From: Sapria himalayana
Taxonomy: Eukaryota; Streptophyta; Magnoliopsida; Malpighiales; Rafflesiaceae
Length of the DNA: 64,000 bases
Direction: 5' to 3'
NCBI GenBank assembly: GCA_029783825.1
Contig: JAREIK010003358.1
Location: 1-64,000, forward strand
The notes under the pieces were generated by a model, which saw only the letters and a list, made by a program, of their open reading frames with translations, searched no databases and was not told the origin of the DNA. This document shows positions 25,384-38,907 of the stretch, piece by piece (the stretch's first letter is position 1; every line of letters begins with the position of its first letter). The position numbers and the translations under genes were made by a program.

Positions 25384-28300
25384 TCCCAAAGTCTTGTCCC
25401 GAAAAAATTGGGACCGAGAAAAATCCGTTGACTTTGACTTTTCCGTCCCGTTCTGTCACGTATTTTTTCTTTTGGGATCGATCCGGATCTTAAGCAATAT
25501 CCATCCTGAGAACCATCCCATCCTAAATAACCGATACTAGAACCAATAATATATATATATATATAAAACAAGAAGATGCCACTAATTCTGCTATTGCCCA
25601 TCCAATTCCGACACACCTATTGCTGTTCCGATGAGTTCCTGGCCACCTCATGTCATTCAAGCCGTGTTCAGTTAGGTCCAGCCCTTGTCCGTCCCACTTC
25701 TGGTTGCCTCCACCGTGTCCCAGATGCCACCAGCCTTTTGGTTTGTTTTTTTGATGAGAATTGAGTGATTAATTATTATTATTATGTGTCTCGGTCAGTT
25801 TTGTTTAGTATTGGTTGTGGTGTTGTGGTTGGGCCGAAAGAGTGGGCTGAATGTGTTACAGTCAATTTTGTAGAGCTTATTTGTTTGAAATATTTATATG
25901 TATTTATGCTTAACATATCATATTAATTAATGAAAATGCAATTGGCACAATCTAGCAATAAACGAAAAATACAATAAATTGAAGATGATCACATATCAAA
26001 TGATCAAAGTACTGGTAAATCCAATCATCATTCTTTCACGAACCCTCCTATTGTTACGGTAGGTTCTTCGATTCCAATTGTAAAAGAAAGTCAAAGGACA
26101 TCTAAACCTCAAGCTCATAAAAAGTATAAGTCTACTATTTGGGAAATTTATGAGATATTAGTTGATTCAGAGGGAAATGAAACTAGTAGGGCAGCTTGTA
26201 TATAGTGTAATAAAGAATATTTGGCAAAAAGTGATCAAGGTACTTCGGGTTTATATAAATACTTGAGAAAGACTTGTAAAAAATTTCCACACAAAAAAGA
26301 ATTAATAGAAGCTCACAAAGGTAAAGACAAATCACAATCTTTGTTGAGTTTCACTAAAGGTACTAGTTCAGAGAATAACAAATAAACTTATTGGCAATTT
26401 GATCAACAAATAGTTAAGGAGGATTTGGTGAAAATGATCATAAAAGATGAATTGCCTTTTTGTTTTGTTGAGAGGGATGAGTTTAAGGAGTTTTGTGAAG
26501 TTAGTGTGCCTCAATTTAAAATTCCATCTATGCACTATATACGGAGGGATTGTTTTTCTTTGTTTGTAAAGGAAAAGAAGAAATTATTTGATAACATATC
26601 ATATCATTGTTGTAGAGTTTCATTGACTACCGACACTTGGACTAGCATTCAAAATTTGTCTTATATATGTTTGACTGTTCATTTTATTGATTCTCAATGG
26701 AATATTCATAAAAGGCCTTGAACTTTTGTGTAATTAAAAGTCATTCTAAAGTTAATATTAGAAATGCTATTGTGTTTTGCATGAATGAATGGGGTTTGAG
26801 ATAGTTAATGTGCATTATTGTTGACAATGCATCAAATAATGATGTTGCAGTTGAATAATTGAAAAAAAGGCTTGTGAAGAAAAGTATTGTACCTTTTAGA
26901 GGCGAGCATTTTCATATGAGATGTTGTGCTCATATCCTAAACTTAAGTTCAGAGATGGCATTGCAGTAGTTGAAGGTGCTTTTCAAAAAATTAGAGGTGT
27001 GGTGAAATATGTGAGGAGCATTCTTAAAAGATTAGATATGTTTAAGTTATGTGTTGAAGAAGCAAACTTGACATATGGATCTTCATTGCTATTAGATTGT
27101 CCTACAAGATAGAATTCAACTTATTTGATGCTACAAATTGATATAAAATATCAAAAAAGAATTTGATAAGTTGGAGGACAAAGACAAAAGATTTTTGAAG
27201 GAGTTTGGTTCAAACGTTCCAACTAAGAGAGACTGAATAAACGCCAAAATTTTGGCTCGTTTCTTGAAAACTTTTTATGAGGTAACTTGTAAATTTTATG
27301 GCTCTTAATATTCTATCTATAGTGTTTATTTTCCTCAGATTATTCGAATTTTGAAAAAAATTGAGCTCTGCAAAAATAGTAGAGATACAATGCTGTCTGT
27401 AATGGGTATGAAAATGAGGCATAAATTCAACAAATATTGAGGTTCTCTTCAGTCAACAAATATTATGATTTTTGTAGAAGTAGTGTTGGATCCTAGATAT
27501 GAGCTCAAATATCTCAAGGTTAAGTACATTTAGCATTTGGAGAGGAATTGGCTAAAAATTTGGAGAAAAGGTTATAAATGCTTTTAAATGAGATGATGGA
27601 TGATTATAAAGATTTAAATGAAGATGAATTAAAAGAAGATGATTTCTCTTCTACTGTGTTGAAGAAAAATGATGATTTATTTGATGGTAGTGATACTTAT
27701 GTTGATGATTTTTTTTGTTGAATTGGAGAAATAACAAGTTGCAGCTTTGGAAGAGTTGGATAGGTACTTGGAAAACAAACTTGAAAAAAATAGAATTGAT
27801 TTATATTTTCTAAACTGGTGGAAGGTAAATGAGGTTAGGTATCCTTCTTTGGCAAATGTAGCAATAAATGTATTTGTTATCCAAGCATCTACTGTGGCCT
27901 ACGAATCTACATTTAGCACTTGGGGGAGAACCTTAGATAAATTTAGGAGGTCTTTAACACTTATCATAGCTAAAGTTCTCATATGTCTACAAGATTAGTT
28001 GAGAAGCTCAAACAAACCTATTGAAATTGAAGAATTAGTTAATGACCTTGATGATAATGAATCATGTTAGTATACAAATCTTGTAAATTTTAATTTCACT
28101 TTTACTTATTTTATTCATTCAATTTAATAAAATTATGGTTCAATTACAATTTTCAGAGCTATCACAAGATCCAAATATTCTTCCAACTATAGTTGTCCAA
28201 CTAAATTTGGAATGAGTGTATTAAATTTTATAAGGTAATATTTTGTTTTTTTATTACTCTTTCAATTTAGAAATTTATGTCTACATGATTAACAAGTTTT

Positions 28301-29038
28301 AATCTTTGGTTGTCCTTCTACAGTGGAGGAAGAAAGGGAGGAGTTGTAGAAGAGATAATTAATTGGGTTTGGTTTTTTGTCGATATTCTGGGATGGACCT
28401 TTGAAATTATTATTATCATGGTTGTTATTTGTTGTATTTTTTGTGTTAGATTAAGCTGCCTAATTTTAGCAATTACTTAAGTAGTAATTGCTGCTACCAA
28501 TATTTGTGGTCATCTTTAGCTATTAGTTAATATTTTAAGTAATTGTTTAATAAAATGTAGTATTGCTATTATGGTTAATTTCACTCGGCTGAACAAAACC
28601 AACTTGTGACAAAACAAAGAACCAAATTAAGTACACACTCGGTCCCGTTTTATTTTACATTTCTATCCTTTTCTGCGCATCAAAGCTTTTGAAAAGGTAA
28701 TGGAACTTGTTTGCAGTATTCAATCTATTTGACAAAACAAATTTGGCCCAATTTGAGTTTAAAAGATACATAACTAAGGAATATTAAATGGTACAAGAAA
28801 AGGTTTCGACATGAACTAACTTGGCCGGTTTGAAGATAATAAATTGAAAAAAATGTCCGAACTTCGTGCCATCCCGAACCCATTTTCTCCTACACAAAAT
28901 CCCCGATCTACGTCCTGTGCTTTCCCAATATTTTCAACCTATGGGACGGGTCTGGATCTTCAAAAAAAAATCTCCGAACTATGGGAAGGGACTGGAGATT
29001 TGTAATCACCATCCCATCCCGTCCCATGAGCACCACTA
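25384..29038 (+). mobile_element. hAT DNA transposon copy 2, left end deleted
   Basis: The right end reads TCCCATGAGCACCACTA, followed by the target word GCATTTAG at 29039-29046. The left terminal repeat and about 45 bp of the element are missing; satellite text ending TTTAAATTATATTT joins at about CCCAAAGTCTTGTCCCG. The left flank otherwise matches that of copy 3, so a local deletion of about 150 bp took both the element end and the adjacent octamer block. The interior is collinear with copy 3 and holds a decayed transposase. Without the left end it cannot be mobilised normally. Confidence 0.9.
25930..28070 (+). pseudogene. hAT transposase pseudogene (RICESLEEPER-like), copy 2
   Basis: Homologue of the copy 1 and 3 transposases, also beyond repair. 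The BED-like finger reads ACI-stop-CNKEYLA, a TAG replacing the Trp codon near 26204. The catalytic core keeps SLTTDTWTS, first Asp codon 26632, and VDNASNND, second Asp codon 26823. The longest open stretches are 26425-26721 (start of the core) and 27747-27998 (hATC segment, LNWWKVNEVRYPSL and YESTFSTWGRTLDK). Between them frameshifts occur, for example a lost base in the KRLLNF region near 26716. A stop replaces Trp near 27111 where copies 1 and 2 otherwise predict PTRWNSTY. The last frame ends at a CAAGATTAG stop where copy 3 has Trp. Confidence 0.88.
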
Positions 29039-29046
29039 GCATTTAG
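29039..29046. repeat. Right target-site copy of hAT copy 2 (GCATTTAG)
   Basis: The 8-bp word directly follows the right terminal repeat and continues into TGGTTTATAGG of the satellite octamer block. It is the same word and monomer position as both flanks of copy 3. Confidence 0.85.
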
Positions 29047-32000
29047 TGGTTTATAGGTTTTATTTTAAAAATAAAATAACAAAAAATTTATTTTTATTAT
29101 TTTTTGATATTTTCAATGGTTATAACCTTTGAAAATATAATAATTTTTAATTTTTTTTCAAATGTGAATACATTATTTAGTTATACTGATCATTATATTT
29201 ATATATTATATAAATTCAATATAAATAATTTTATTGATAAATATTCTAATAATAATCAAAAAGTAAATTAATAATCCATTAATAAAAAGATAGATATTAA
29301 TTAAAATATAATTACAAAACTTAAAATGATTCAGAAGCAAAGAAAAATATATTACTATATAATAATTTCTCGTTTTTTAATTTTTTCTTATTTTAATAAG
29401 TTTATCTATATTTTTTTAATGAAAAATAATTTATATAAATTATATTGTCTAAATCATAATTTATTTTGTAATTAATATTTATATAAAAATAAACAAATAA
29501 ATAATTAAAATAAATATTTAAAATTATAATGAAAATAAAATGAGATTTATTATTATTTTGGTATACCAGTTTAATTTTAATTAGATCTGTCTAACTAATA
29601 ATTTATTTTGTAATTAATATTTCTATAAAAATAAACTATTAAATAATTAAAATAAAATTTTAAATTATATTAAATAAATATTAAAAAGAGATCTATGATT
29701 TATTATTAATGTATAGCATTTTAATGGTTTAAGTATTTAGATATTTTGTCATTTGAAAATTTAGCGATTTATGTTTTTAGGCATTTATTGTTTTATAAGT
29801 TTTATTTAAACAATAAAATAATAAAAAAAAATTTATAGTTTTTTCTCATTTTCATAGGTTATAACCTTTGAAAATATAATAATATTTAAAATTTTTTTAA
29901 ATGTAAATATAATATTTTATTTACAATATTATTAATAATTATATATCATATAAAATAAATATAAACAATTTTATTGATAGATATAATAAAAATGATCAAA
30001 ATTTAAATTAATAAACTAATAATAAAAAGATAGAAATTAATTAAAAAATATTTACAAAACCCAAATTGATTCAAAATTAAAGTAAAATATATTACTAGAT
30101 AATAATTTTAAATTTTTAAATTTTTACTTCTTTTTTGTGCGTATATATATTTTTTCATTGAAAATAAATTATTTAAATTATATTAGTCGCACTCATAATT
30201 TATTTTGTTATAAATATTTCTATAAAAATAAACTAATAAATAATTAAAATGAATATTTACAATTATAATAAATAGAAATTAAAATTAGATTTATTATTTA
30301 TTATGTATTATATATCGGTTTAATGGTTATTGTATTTAGGCATTACGGGGTATAGAAGTTTACTTATTTAACTGTGTATGCATTTAGTAGTTTATAGGTT
30401 TTATTTAAAAAATAAAAAAAACAAAAATTTATTTTTATTATTTTTTGATATTTTCAAAGGTTATAACCTTAGAAAATATAATAATTTTTAATTTTTTTTC
30501 AAAAGTGAATTTAATATTTAGTTATAATAATCATTATATTTATATATCATATAAATTCAATATAAAATATTTTATTGATAAATATTCTAATAATGATCAA
30601 AAAATAAAATTATTATCTATTATTAATAAGATAGATATCAATTATAATATAATTACAAAACCTAAAATGATTCAGAAGCAAAGCAAAACATATTACTATA
30701 TAATAATTTTTTGTTTTGAAATTTTTTTTTGTTTTAAAAAGTTTATCTATATTATGCTGATGAAAAAAAATTTATATAAATTATATTTGTGTAACTCATA
30801 ATTTATTTTGTAATTAATATTTATATAAAAATAATCAAATAAATAATTAAATTTGAATATTTAAAATTAAAATTAAAAAAAATGAGATTTATTCTTTATT
30901 ATTTAGGATATACCAGTTTAATTTAAATTAGATCTGTCTCACTAATAATTTATTTTGTAATTAATATTTCTATAAAAAAACTGATAAATAATTAAAATAA
31001 AATTTTAAAATTATACTGAATTAAAATTAAAATGAGATTTATGATTTATTATTAATCTTTACCAGTTTAATGGATTAATTATTTAGAGGTTTTGTTGTTT
31101 AGGAGTTTAGCAATTTATGTTTTTAGGCTTTTTGTGGTTTATATGTTTTATTTATAAAAATAAAATAACAATAAATTTATTTTTATTATTTTTTGATATT
31201 TTCAAATGTTATAACCTTTCAAAATATAATAATTTTTAAATTTTTTTCAAAAGTGAATACAATCTTTAGTTAAAATAATCATTATATTTATATATCATAT
31301 AAATTCAATATAAACAATTTTATTAATAAATATTCCAATAATGATCAAAAAATAAATTAAAAATCTATTATTATTAATATAGATTTCAATAAAAAAAGAT
31401 AGATATCAATTAATATAATTATAAAACCTAAAATGATTCAGAAGCAAAGCAAAATATATTACTATATAATAATTTTTTATTTAGATTTTTTTTTTCTTTT
31501 AAAAAGTTTATCTATAATTTTTTGATGAAAAATAATATATATAAATTATATTTGTCAAACTCAATTTATTTTGTAATTAATATTTATATTAAAATAATCA
31601 AATAAATTATTAAATTGAATATTTAAAATTATAATGAAAAAAATGAGATTTATTATTTATTATTTAGGGTATACCGGTTTAATTTAAATTTTATTTGTCT
31701 CACTAAATATTTATTTTGTTATTAATATTTTTATAAAAATAAACTGATAAATAATTAAAATAAAAATTTAAAATAATACTGAATAAAAATTAAAAAGAGA
31801 TTTAAGATTTATTATTAATGTATACCAATTTAAGAGTTTAAGTATTTAGAGGTTTTGTCCTATATGTGTTTAGTGATTCGTGTTTTTAGGCATTTAGTAG
31901 TTTATATGTTTTATTTAAACAATAAAATAACAAAAAAAAAATTGTAATTTTTTGTCATTTTCATAGGTTTTAACCTTTGAAAATATAATAATATTTAAAT

Positions 32001-35000
32001 TTTTTTGAAATGTGAATAGAATATTTAGTTATAATAATTTTAATAATTATATATCATATAAATTCAATATAAATAATTTTATTGATAGATATTATAATAA
32101 TGATCAAAAATTAAATTAATAAACTAATAATAATAAGATACATATTAATTAAAAAATATTTACAAAACCCAAATTGATTCAAAATTAAAGTAAAAAATAT
32201 TATTGGATAATAATTTATATTTTTTATATTTTTACTTCTTTTATAAGCGTATATATTTTTTTTATTAAAAATAAATTATTTAAATTATATTTGTCGCAAT
32301 ATTAAATTATTTTATAATAATAATTTATATAAAAATAAACTAATAAATAATAAAAATGAATATTTCAAATTATAATAAATTTAAATAAAAATTTGATTTC
32401 TTAATTATTAAGTAGTATATAGCAGTTTAATGGTTTATGTATTTAGGCATTATGGGCTATAGGAATTTATTGATTTAACTATGTATGCATTTAGTGGTTT
32501 ATAAGTTTTTTTTTTAAATAAAATAATAAAATTTTTAATTTTATTATTTTTTGATATTTTCAAAGGTTATAACCTTTGAAAATATAATAATTTTTAAATT
32601 TTTTTCAAAAGCGAATTCAATATTAAGTTATAAAAATCATCATATTTATATATAATATAAATTCAATATAAACAATTTAGTGATTAATATTCTAATAATG
32701 ATCAAAAAATAAATTAATAATCCATTATTAATAAGATAGATATCAATTAAAATATAATTACAAAACATTAAATGATTCATAAGCAAACCAAAATATATTA
32801 CTATATAAAAATTTTTTGTTTTGAATTTTTTTTTATTTTAAAAAGTTTATCTATATTTTTTGATTAAAAATAATTTATATAAATTATATTTGTCTAACTC
32901 ATAATTTATTTTGTAATTAATATTTATATAAAAATAAACAAATAAATAATTAAAATTAATATTTAAAATTATTATAAAAATTATGAGATTTATTAATTTT
33001 TATTTAGGGTATACCTGTTCAATTTTAATTATATCTATCTCACTAATAATTTATTTCGTGATTAATATTTCTATAAAAATAAACTGATAAATAATTAAAA
33101 TAAAAATTTTAAATTATACCGAATAAAAATTAAAATGAGATTTATGCGTTTTTATTAATTTATACCAGTTTAATGGTTTAAGTATTTTGATGTGTTGTCA
33201 TTTGAAAATTTACCGATTTAATTTTTTAGGCATTTAGTTGTTTATAGGTTTTACTTAAACAATAAAATAATAATAAAAAATTTATAATTTTTTCTCATTT
33301 TCATAGGTTAAACCATTGAAAATATAATAATATTTAAAATTTTTTTAAATGTAAATATAATATTTTAGTTATAATAATATTAATAATTATATATCATATA
33401 AATTAAATATAAACAATTTTATTGATAGATATTATAATAATGATCAAACATCAAATTAATAAATTATTTATCAAAAGATATAAATTAATTAAAAAAATTT
33501 ACAAAACGCAAATTGATTCAAAATTAAAGTAAAATATATTACTGGATAATAATTTTAAATTTTTAAATTTTTACTTCTTTTATATGCGTATATATATTAT
33601 TTCATTAAAAATAAATTATTTAAATTATATTTGTTGCACTCATAATTTATTTTGTAATAAATATTTCTATAAAAATAAATTAATAAATAATTAAAATGAA
33701 TATTTAAAATTATAATAAATATAAATATAAATTAGATTTATTATTTATTATGTATTATATATCAGTTTAATGGTTACTGTATTTAGGCATTACGGGGTCT
33801 AGGAGTTTACTTTTTAACTGTGTTTGCTATTTGTAATTTATAGGTCTTATTTAAAAATTAAAAAAACAAAAAAATTATTTTTATTATTTTTTGATATTTT
33901 CAAAGATTATAACCTTAGAAAGTATAATAATTTTTTTAAATTTTTTTCAAAAGTGAATTCAATATTTAGTTATTATATTTATATATCATATAAATTCAAT
34001 ATAAATTATTCTATTGATAGATATTCTAATAATGATCAAAAAATAAATTAATAATCTATTATTAATAAGATAGATATCAATTAAAATATAATAACTAAAC
34101 CTAAATTGATTCAGAAGGAAAGCAAAATATATTACTATATAATAAATTTTTGTTTTGAAATTTTTTCTTCTTTTTATAAGTTTATCTATATTTTTTGATG
34201 AAAAATAATTTATATAAATTATATTTGTCTAACTCATAATTTATATTGTAATTAATATTTAATAAAAATAAACGAATAATTAATTAAAATGAATATTTTT
34301 AAATTGTAATGAAAAAAATAATATTGAGATTTATTATTTATTATTTAGGGTATACCAGTTTAAAAGGATTATCTATTTAGGGTTTTCGATATTTTGGAGT
34401 TATTGACTTAAGTGTTAGGCATTTTGTAGTTTATAGTATTTATTTAAACAATGAAATAACAAAAATTTTTTTTTGATATTTTCTCACATTTTAAATGTTT
34501 ATAACCTTTGAAAATATAATAATTTTAATTTTTTTGAAAATGTGAATACAATATTTTGTAATAAGAATCATTATAATTATATATAATATAAACAAAATAT
34601 ATACAATTTTATTAATAGATATGATATCAATTATGAAAAAATAAATTAATATGTTATTATTAATATGATAGATATAAATAAAAATATAATTGCAAAACCT
34701 AAAATGATTCAAAATCAAAGTAAAATTTATTACCAAATACTAATTTTTGTTTTTTAGTTTTTGCTTATTTTTATAAGTTAATATTTTATTTTTTGATGAA
34801 AAATAAAATATTTAAAATATATTTAAGGTTTATGAGTTTAATGTTTTAACTATTTAGGGGCTTTTGTGTTAAAAAGTTTATAGATTTAAGTATTTAGGCA
34901 TTTAGTGGTGTATAAGTATTATTTAAACAATGATATAACAAAAAATTTATTTTTATTTTTTTTTAATTTTTGAAGGTTATAACCTTAGAAAATATAAAAA

Positions 35001-35824
35001 TTTCTAATTTTTTTTTGAAATGTAAATCTAATATTTAGTTATAATAATCTTAAAAAATATATGTTATTTAAATTCAATATAAATAATGACATTGCTAGAT
35101 ATTATAATAATGATCAATAAATAAATTAATAAACTATTATTAATAAGATAGATATTATTTAAAATATATTTGCAAAATCTAAATTTATTCAAAATCAAAG
35201 TACATATTACTAAATAATAATTTTTTTTAATATTTTGCTTTTTTAATAAGTTTATATTTTTGTTATTAAAAATAAATTATTTAAATTATATTTGTCTTCC
35301 TCATAATTTATTTTTTAATTTATAATTCTATCAAAATAAACTAATAAATAAATAAAATAAATATTTAAAATTATAATGAATACAAATAAAATTGAGATTT
35401 ATTATTTATTATTCAGGTTATACAAGTTTAATGGTTTAAGTATTTAGATGTTTTGGGGTTTAGACATTTAAGTGTTTATGCCTTAAGTGATTTTATCTAA
35501 TTTTTGATGGTTATAACCTTTGAAAATATAATAATTTTTAATTTTTTTTAAATTTGAATATAATATTTAGTTATAATAATCTTGTTAATTATATATAATG
35601 TAAAATCAAAATAAATAATTTTATTAATAGATATTATAATAATGATCAATAAATAAATTAATGAACTATTATTAATTAGAATTATATAAATTAAAATATA
35701 ATTGCAAAATCTAAAATTATTCAAAATTAAATTAAAATAAATTACTAAAGAATAATATTTTGTTTTAAAAATTTTGCATCATTTTATGATCTTATATTTT
35801 TTTGATAAAAAATAAATTATTTAA
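29039..35824. repeat. Satellite array, segment 3
   Basis: Eleven palindrome centres lie near 29122, 29861, 30463, 31211, 31970, 32569, 33310, 33909, 34501, 34979 and 35513. Several adjacent spacings are about 740-760 bp, the composite class carrying the AGATCT tail, so this segment is rich in A and composite-B types. The end of the segment reads C-D-E and is cut by block B copy 2 at GTCTC. No gene is supported; the 30445-30801 plus ORF is satellite translation. Confidence 0.92.
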
Positions 35825-36157
35825 ATTATATCCGTCTCTTTCAATCAAGAATCATAAAATTTATTTTATTAGCATGTCTAAGCCTTTTTTTTATATCCTC
35901 ATGGATATGAAAAGTATCATTTCTTTCTTTTTATATTAAATGAGTTATGTATACAAGTTCACAATACCCAAAAAGGTGTAAATGAATCATATTCAAATGT
36001 ATAAAAGGTTTTAATAATTGCTCAAAATATTAGTCTTGCATATTGACACTTGAGGTCACAAATCAAAGGAAAAAGACATAGTGATATTTCCAATCCCAAG
36101 AATTTTAGCTATAGAAAATTATAAAGGGTAGTGCTCGAGCATTAACTATTTCTAGGG

Positions 36158-36519
36158 TCATCACTTTTTATCTTGAGGAATGTCCAAAGTTACAATCATT
36201 CCTAGTGCAATGACTTTGGAATATAAAGATAAAATGCAAAGCTATGGTCATATCCAATACTGTGACCCAATATTATAGTGATTAAATATGTATTAATGAT
36301 CATTCTTAGTGCCATAACAATATGTTGAACAGAGAGACACAAGTTATGGCATATTCTCATCGATATGATTTTGTGTTCTAGATACAAAATATACAATCAT
36401 GACCATTACTAAAGCTATAATAATCTAAAGCAAGAAAGAGACTGAATCCATAACTCACCCCTTGAGTCATGACTTTGTGTTATATATACAAAAAGATAAA
36501 TCTGTGACATTCCTAAAAG
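36158..36519. repeat. ~52-bp degenerate tandem repeat in block B copy 2
   Basis: Same seven-unit register as in block B copy 1, unit for unit. Confidence 0.72.
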
Positions 36520-36579
36520 TTGTGATTTTCAATTTAAATTTAACACTTAGCCAATTGATTATAAAAGTGCAAAACATTA

Positions 36580-36656
36580 GATTTAGGATTTAGGGTTTAT
36601 GGATTCGGGTTATAGTTTATGGTTTAAGGTTTTGGATTTAAAGTTTAGGGTTTATG
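36580..36656 (+). repeat. Telomere-like heptamer tract, block B copy 2
   Basis: Eleven 7-bp units in strict register, including GATTTAG, GATTTAG, GGTTTAT, GGATTCG, GGTTATA, GTTTATG, GTTTAAG, GTTTAGG. This is the clearest of the three tracts and matches a degenerate plant telomere repeat (TTTAGGG). Confidence 0.8.
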
Positions 36657-36659
36657 ATT

Positions 36660-37946
36660 ATTTTTTGTTTTTTTTTTGGAAAATACACTATTTATCATTT
36701 AGGCACACAACTTACAAGAGACTAAAAAGCTGACTAATTTAGGCCAGCCCACCAAATCCTATGCACCTTAATGATTCTATGCATAAAATACATAAAAAAA
36801 CATAATGCCTAATAATTTCAAGCGTACGACTACAACTAAAATCACCTGGCATTCCCTGACTTCAAAGTTGGCATTGAGTCATTATGTGTAATGCATTCTT
36901 TCCATTCGGATTTGTCCAAGCCTTTTGGAGGAACCTGAATGATGCACCATATTAAAACTAAGCAAATATATGATTGAGCATGTGGGTGACATGCAGTATC
37001 AAGCGCTTGCCTATGTCATTGCTATGCAATGGAATACATGTAAAACTGAATACCCATAAATCCACAAGTCCATATCTACGGCACTTTGTCAATTCATTCT
37101 CAGCTCTGAATTCCACATTCTTTTTCTCCAATGATCCTCAAAAAAAGTATCTCTTGGGTTAGAATGCTTCATCCTTGAGCTCCAAGAAGTGGCTGTATGT
37201 GGCACCGACAAAATATCAAAAAATATACATGCATCGGTGTGCATGTGTGATGAGGTCCATCTAATAGTCTAATTATCTACGCGTACAACCAAGCTAGAAT
37301 ACAAGTAAAATTACAAAATGCTATAAAGATGGGTCTTCTGCTCCCGGGAGTGTAGCATCGCCTAATGTGTATTTACAAAATGCATTAGTGGGCCCCACTT
37401 AGAGATACTCATGGGTCCAGTTGCCCTTATGCATGCTACATAGGGAAAAGACAAGATTGTGTGGGTGAGTATGTAATGATCCATCTCTACAAGTACATGG
37501 TGCATACAAATTCCAAAATACAAATAAGACTACAAACATAAACTACAAGTTTGAATCTTTCACTCCCGTTTTGCTAGTCTGGATTCCATTGCTTACTGGT
37601 CCTGCTTGGTGATGCTCTGGATTTTGCCAGCTCTCCAATTAATCATGGATTACCTGCTACTCCTCTTGGACGATAGTTGGGTTGCCCTCTATGCTGCCTG
37701 ATATGGCTAGTGGGACCCACTCCTAGCTACTCCTGGGTTTACTCCCGACCACTTTGCTCGGTCACGTCAATTGTCTGTATATTATCATCCCGGCTTGCTA
37801 GTGGGGCCCTCTAGAAGATGGTGGCCCATACTTCTGGCTGCTTCCAGGACTTGCTTGCCCCTCTAAATGCTACACCAAAATGGACAAGAATATGTACATG
37901 TGTGTAATGTGGTTCGTCACTATGTTTGTGTGGTGCAGCAGTCTCA
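36660..37946 (-). pseudogene. Retroposed transcript-like segment, block B copy 2
   Basis: Homologue of the minus-strand poly(A)-ended segments in copies 1 and 3. The plus-strand T run lies at 36661-36677. A small deletion (ACACTATTTATC instead of ACACACTTTATTTATC) has removed the AATAAA signal seen in the other copies. No recognised coding domain. Confidence 0.5.
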
Positions 37947-38864
37947 GGGTTTAAGAGTTTAGTAATTTAAGTATTTAGGTATTTTGTAGTTTATAGGTTT
38001 TATTTTAATAATTAAATAACAAAAAAATTATTTTATGATTTTTTCTCATTTTCAAGGTTATAACCATAGAAAATATTATAATTTAAATTTTTTTTTCAAA
38101 TGTTAATACAATATTGAATTATAATAATCATAAAAATTAAATATCATGTAAATTCAATATAAATAATTTTATTGATAGATATTATAATTCTGATCATAAA
38201 ATAGATTAATAAACTATTATTAATAAGATAGATATTAATTAAAATATATTTGCAAAACCTAAAACAATTCAAAATCAAAGTAAAATATATTACAAAATAA
38301 TAATTTTTTATTTTTAAATTCTTTATATTTTTTATAAGCTAATAAATTTTTTTAATGAAGATAAATTATTTAAATTATATTTGTCTCATTCATAATTTTA
38401 TTTTGCAATTAATATTTCTATAAAGATAAATGAATAAATAATTAAAATGAATATTAAAATTATAATAAATACAAATAAAAATGAGATTTATGATTAATTA
38501 TTTAGGGTATACCGGTTTAATGGTTAAAGTATTTATGAGTTTAGGAGTTTAGTGATTTATGTATTTAGGCATTTAGTTGTTTATATGTTTTATTTAAATA
38601 ATGAAATAAACAAAAATTATTTTTCAAAATTTTTATCAATTTTGAAGGTTATAACCTTTATAAAAATAATAATTTTTAAATTTTTTTCAATTGTGAATAC
38701 AATATTTAGTTATGATAAACTAAATAATTATATATCATGTAAATTAAAAATAAACAATTTTATTGATAGATATTAATAAACTTAATATAAATATAAATAT
38801 AATAATGATCAAAAAATAAATTAATAAACTATTATTTATTAATAGATATTTATATATTATTTAT

Positions 38865-38907
38865 AAATACTTAAACCTTTAAAGATGGTTTAAATGTTTA
38901 AGTATTT
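38865..38907. repeat. Inverted-repeat scar in short monomer (copy 1)
   Basis: AAATACTTAAAC at 38865-38876 is the reverse complement of GTTTAAGTATTT at 38896-38907. The second arm is normal octamer-block text; the first arm is the same text inverted, directly after truncated monomer body. Confidence 0.85.

Larger units (their letters stand above)
35825..37946. other. Block B copy 2 (left-truncated)
   Basis: Homologous to block B copies 1 and 3 but starts about 370 bp later, at CTCTTTCAATCAAGAATC. The joint shares GTCTC with the satellite. It keeps the right part missing in copy 1, including a relatively GC-rich stretch at 37550-37946 with words such as GGGCCC and CCCGGG. The right end joins an octamer block at about GTCTCA/GGGTTTAAG. 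I recognise no coding domain. Confidence 0.8.

Noticed and set aside
30445..30801. 118-residue plus-strand ORF, one of the longer open frames in the satellite
   Set aside because: It starts at a monomer palindrome and covers satellite body; homologous positions in sister monomers are closed.
13980..37870. Block B ends as diverged terminal inverted repeats, from a shared word AGAAGTATGGGC in opposite orientation
   Set aside because: Only about 12 bp match, they are not at the ends, and such a match is plausible by chance in ~2.5 kb.
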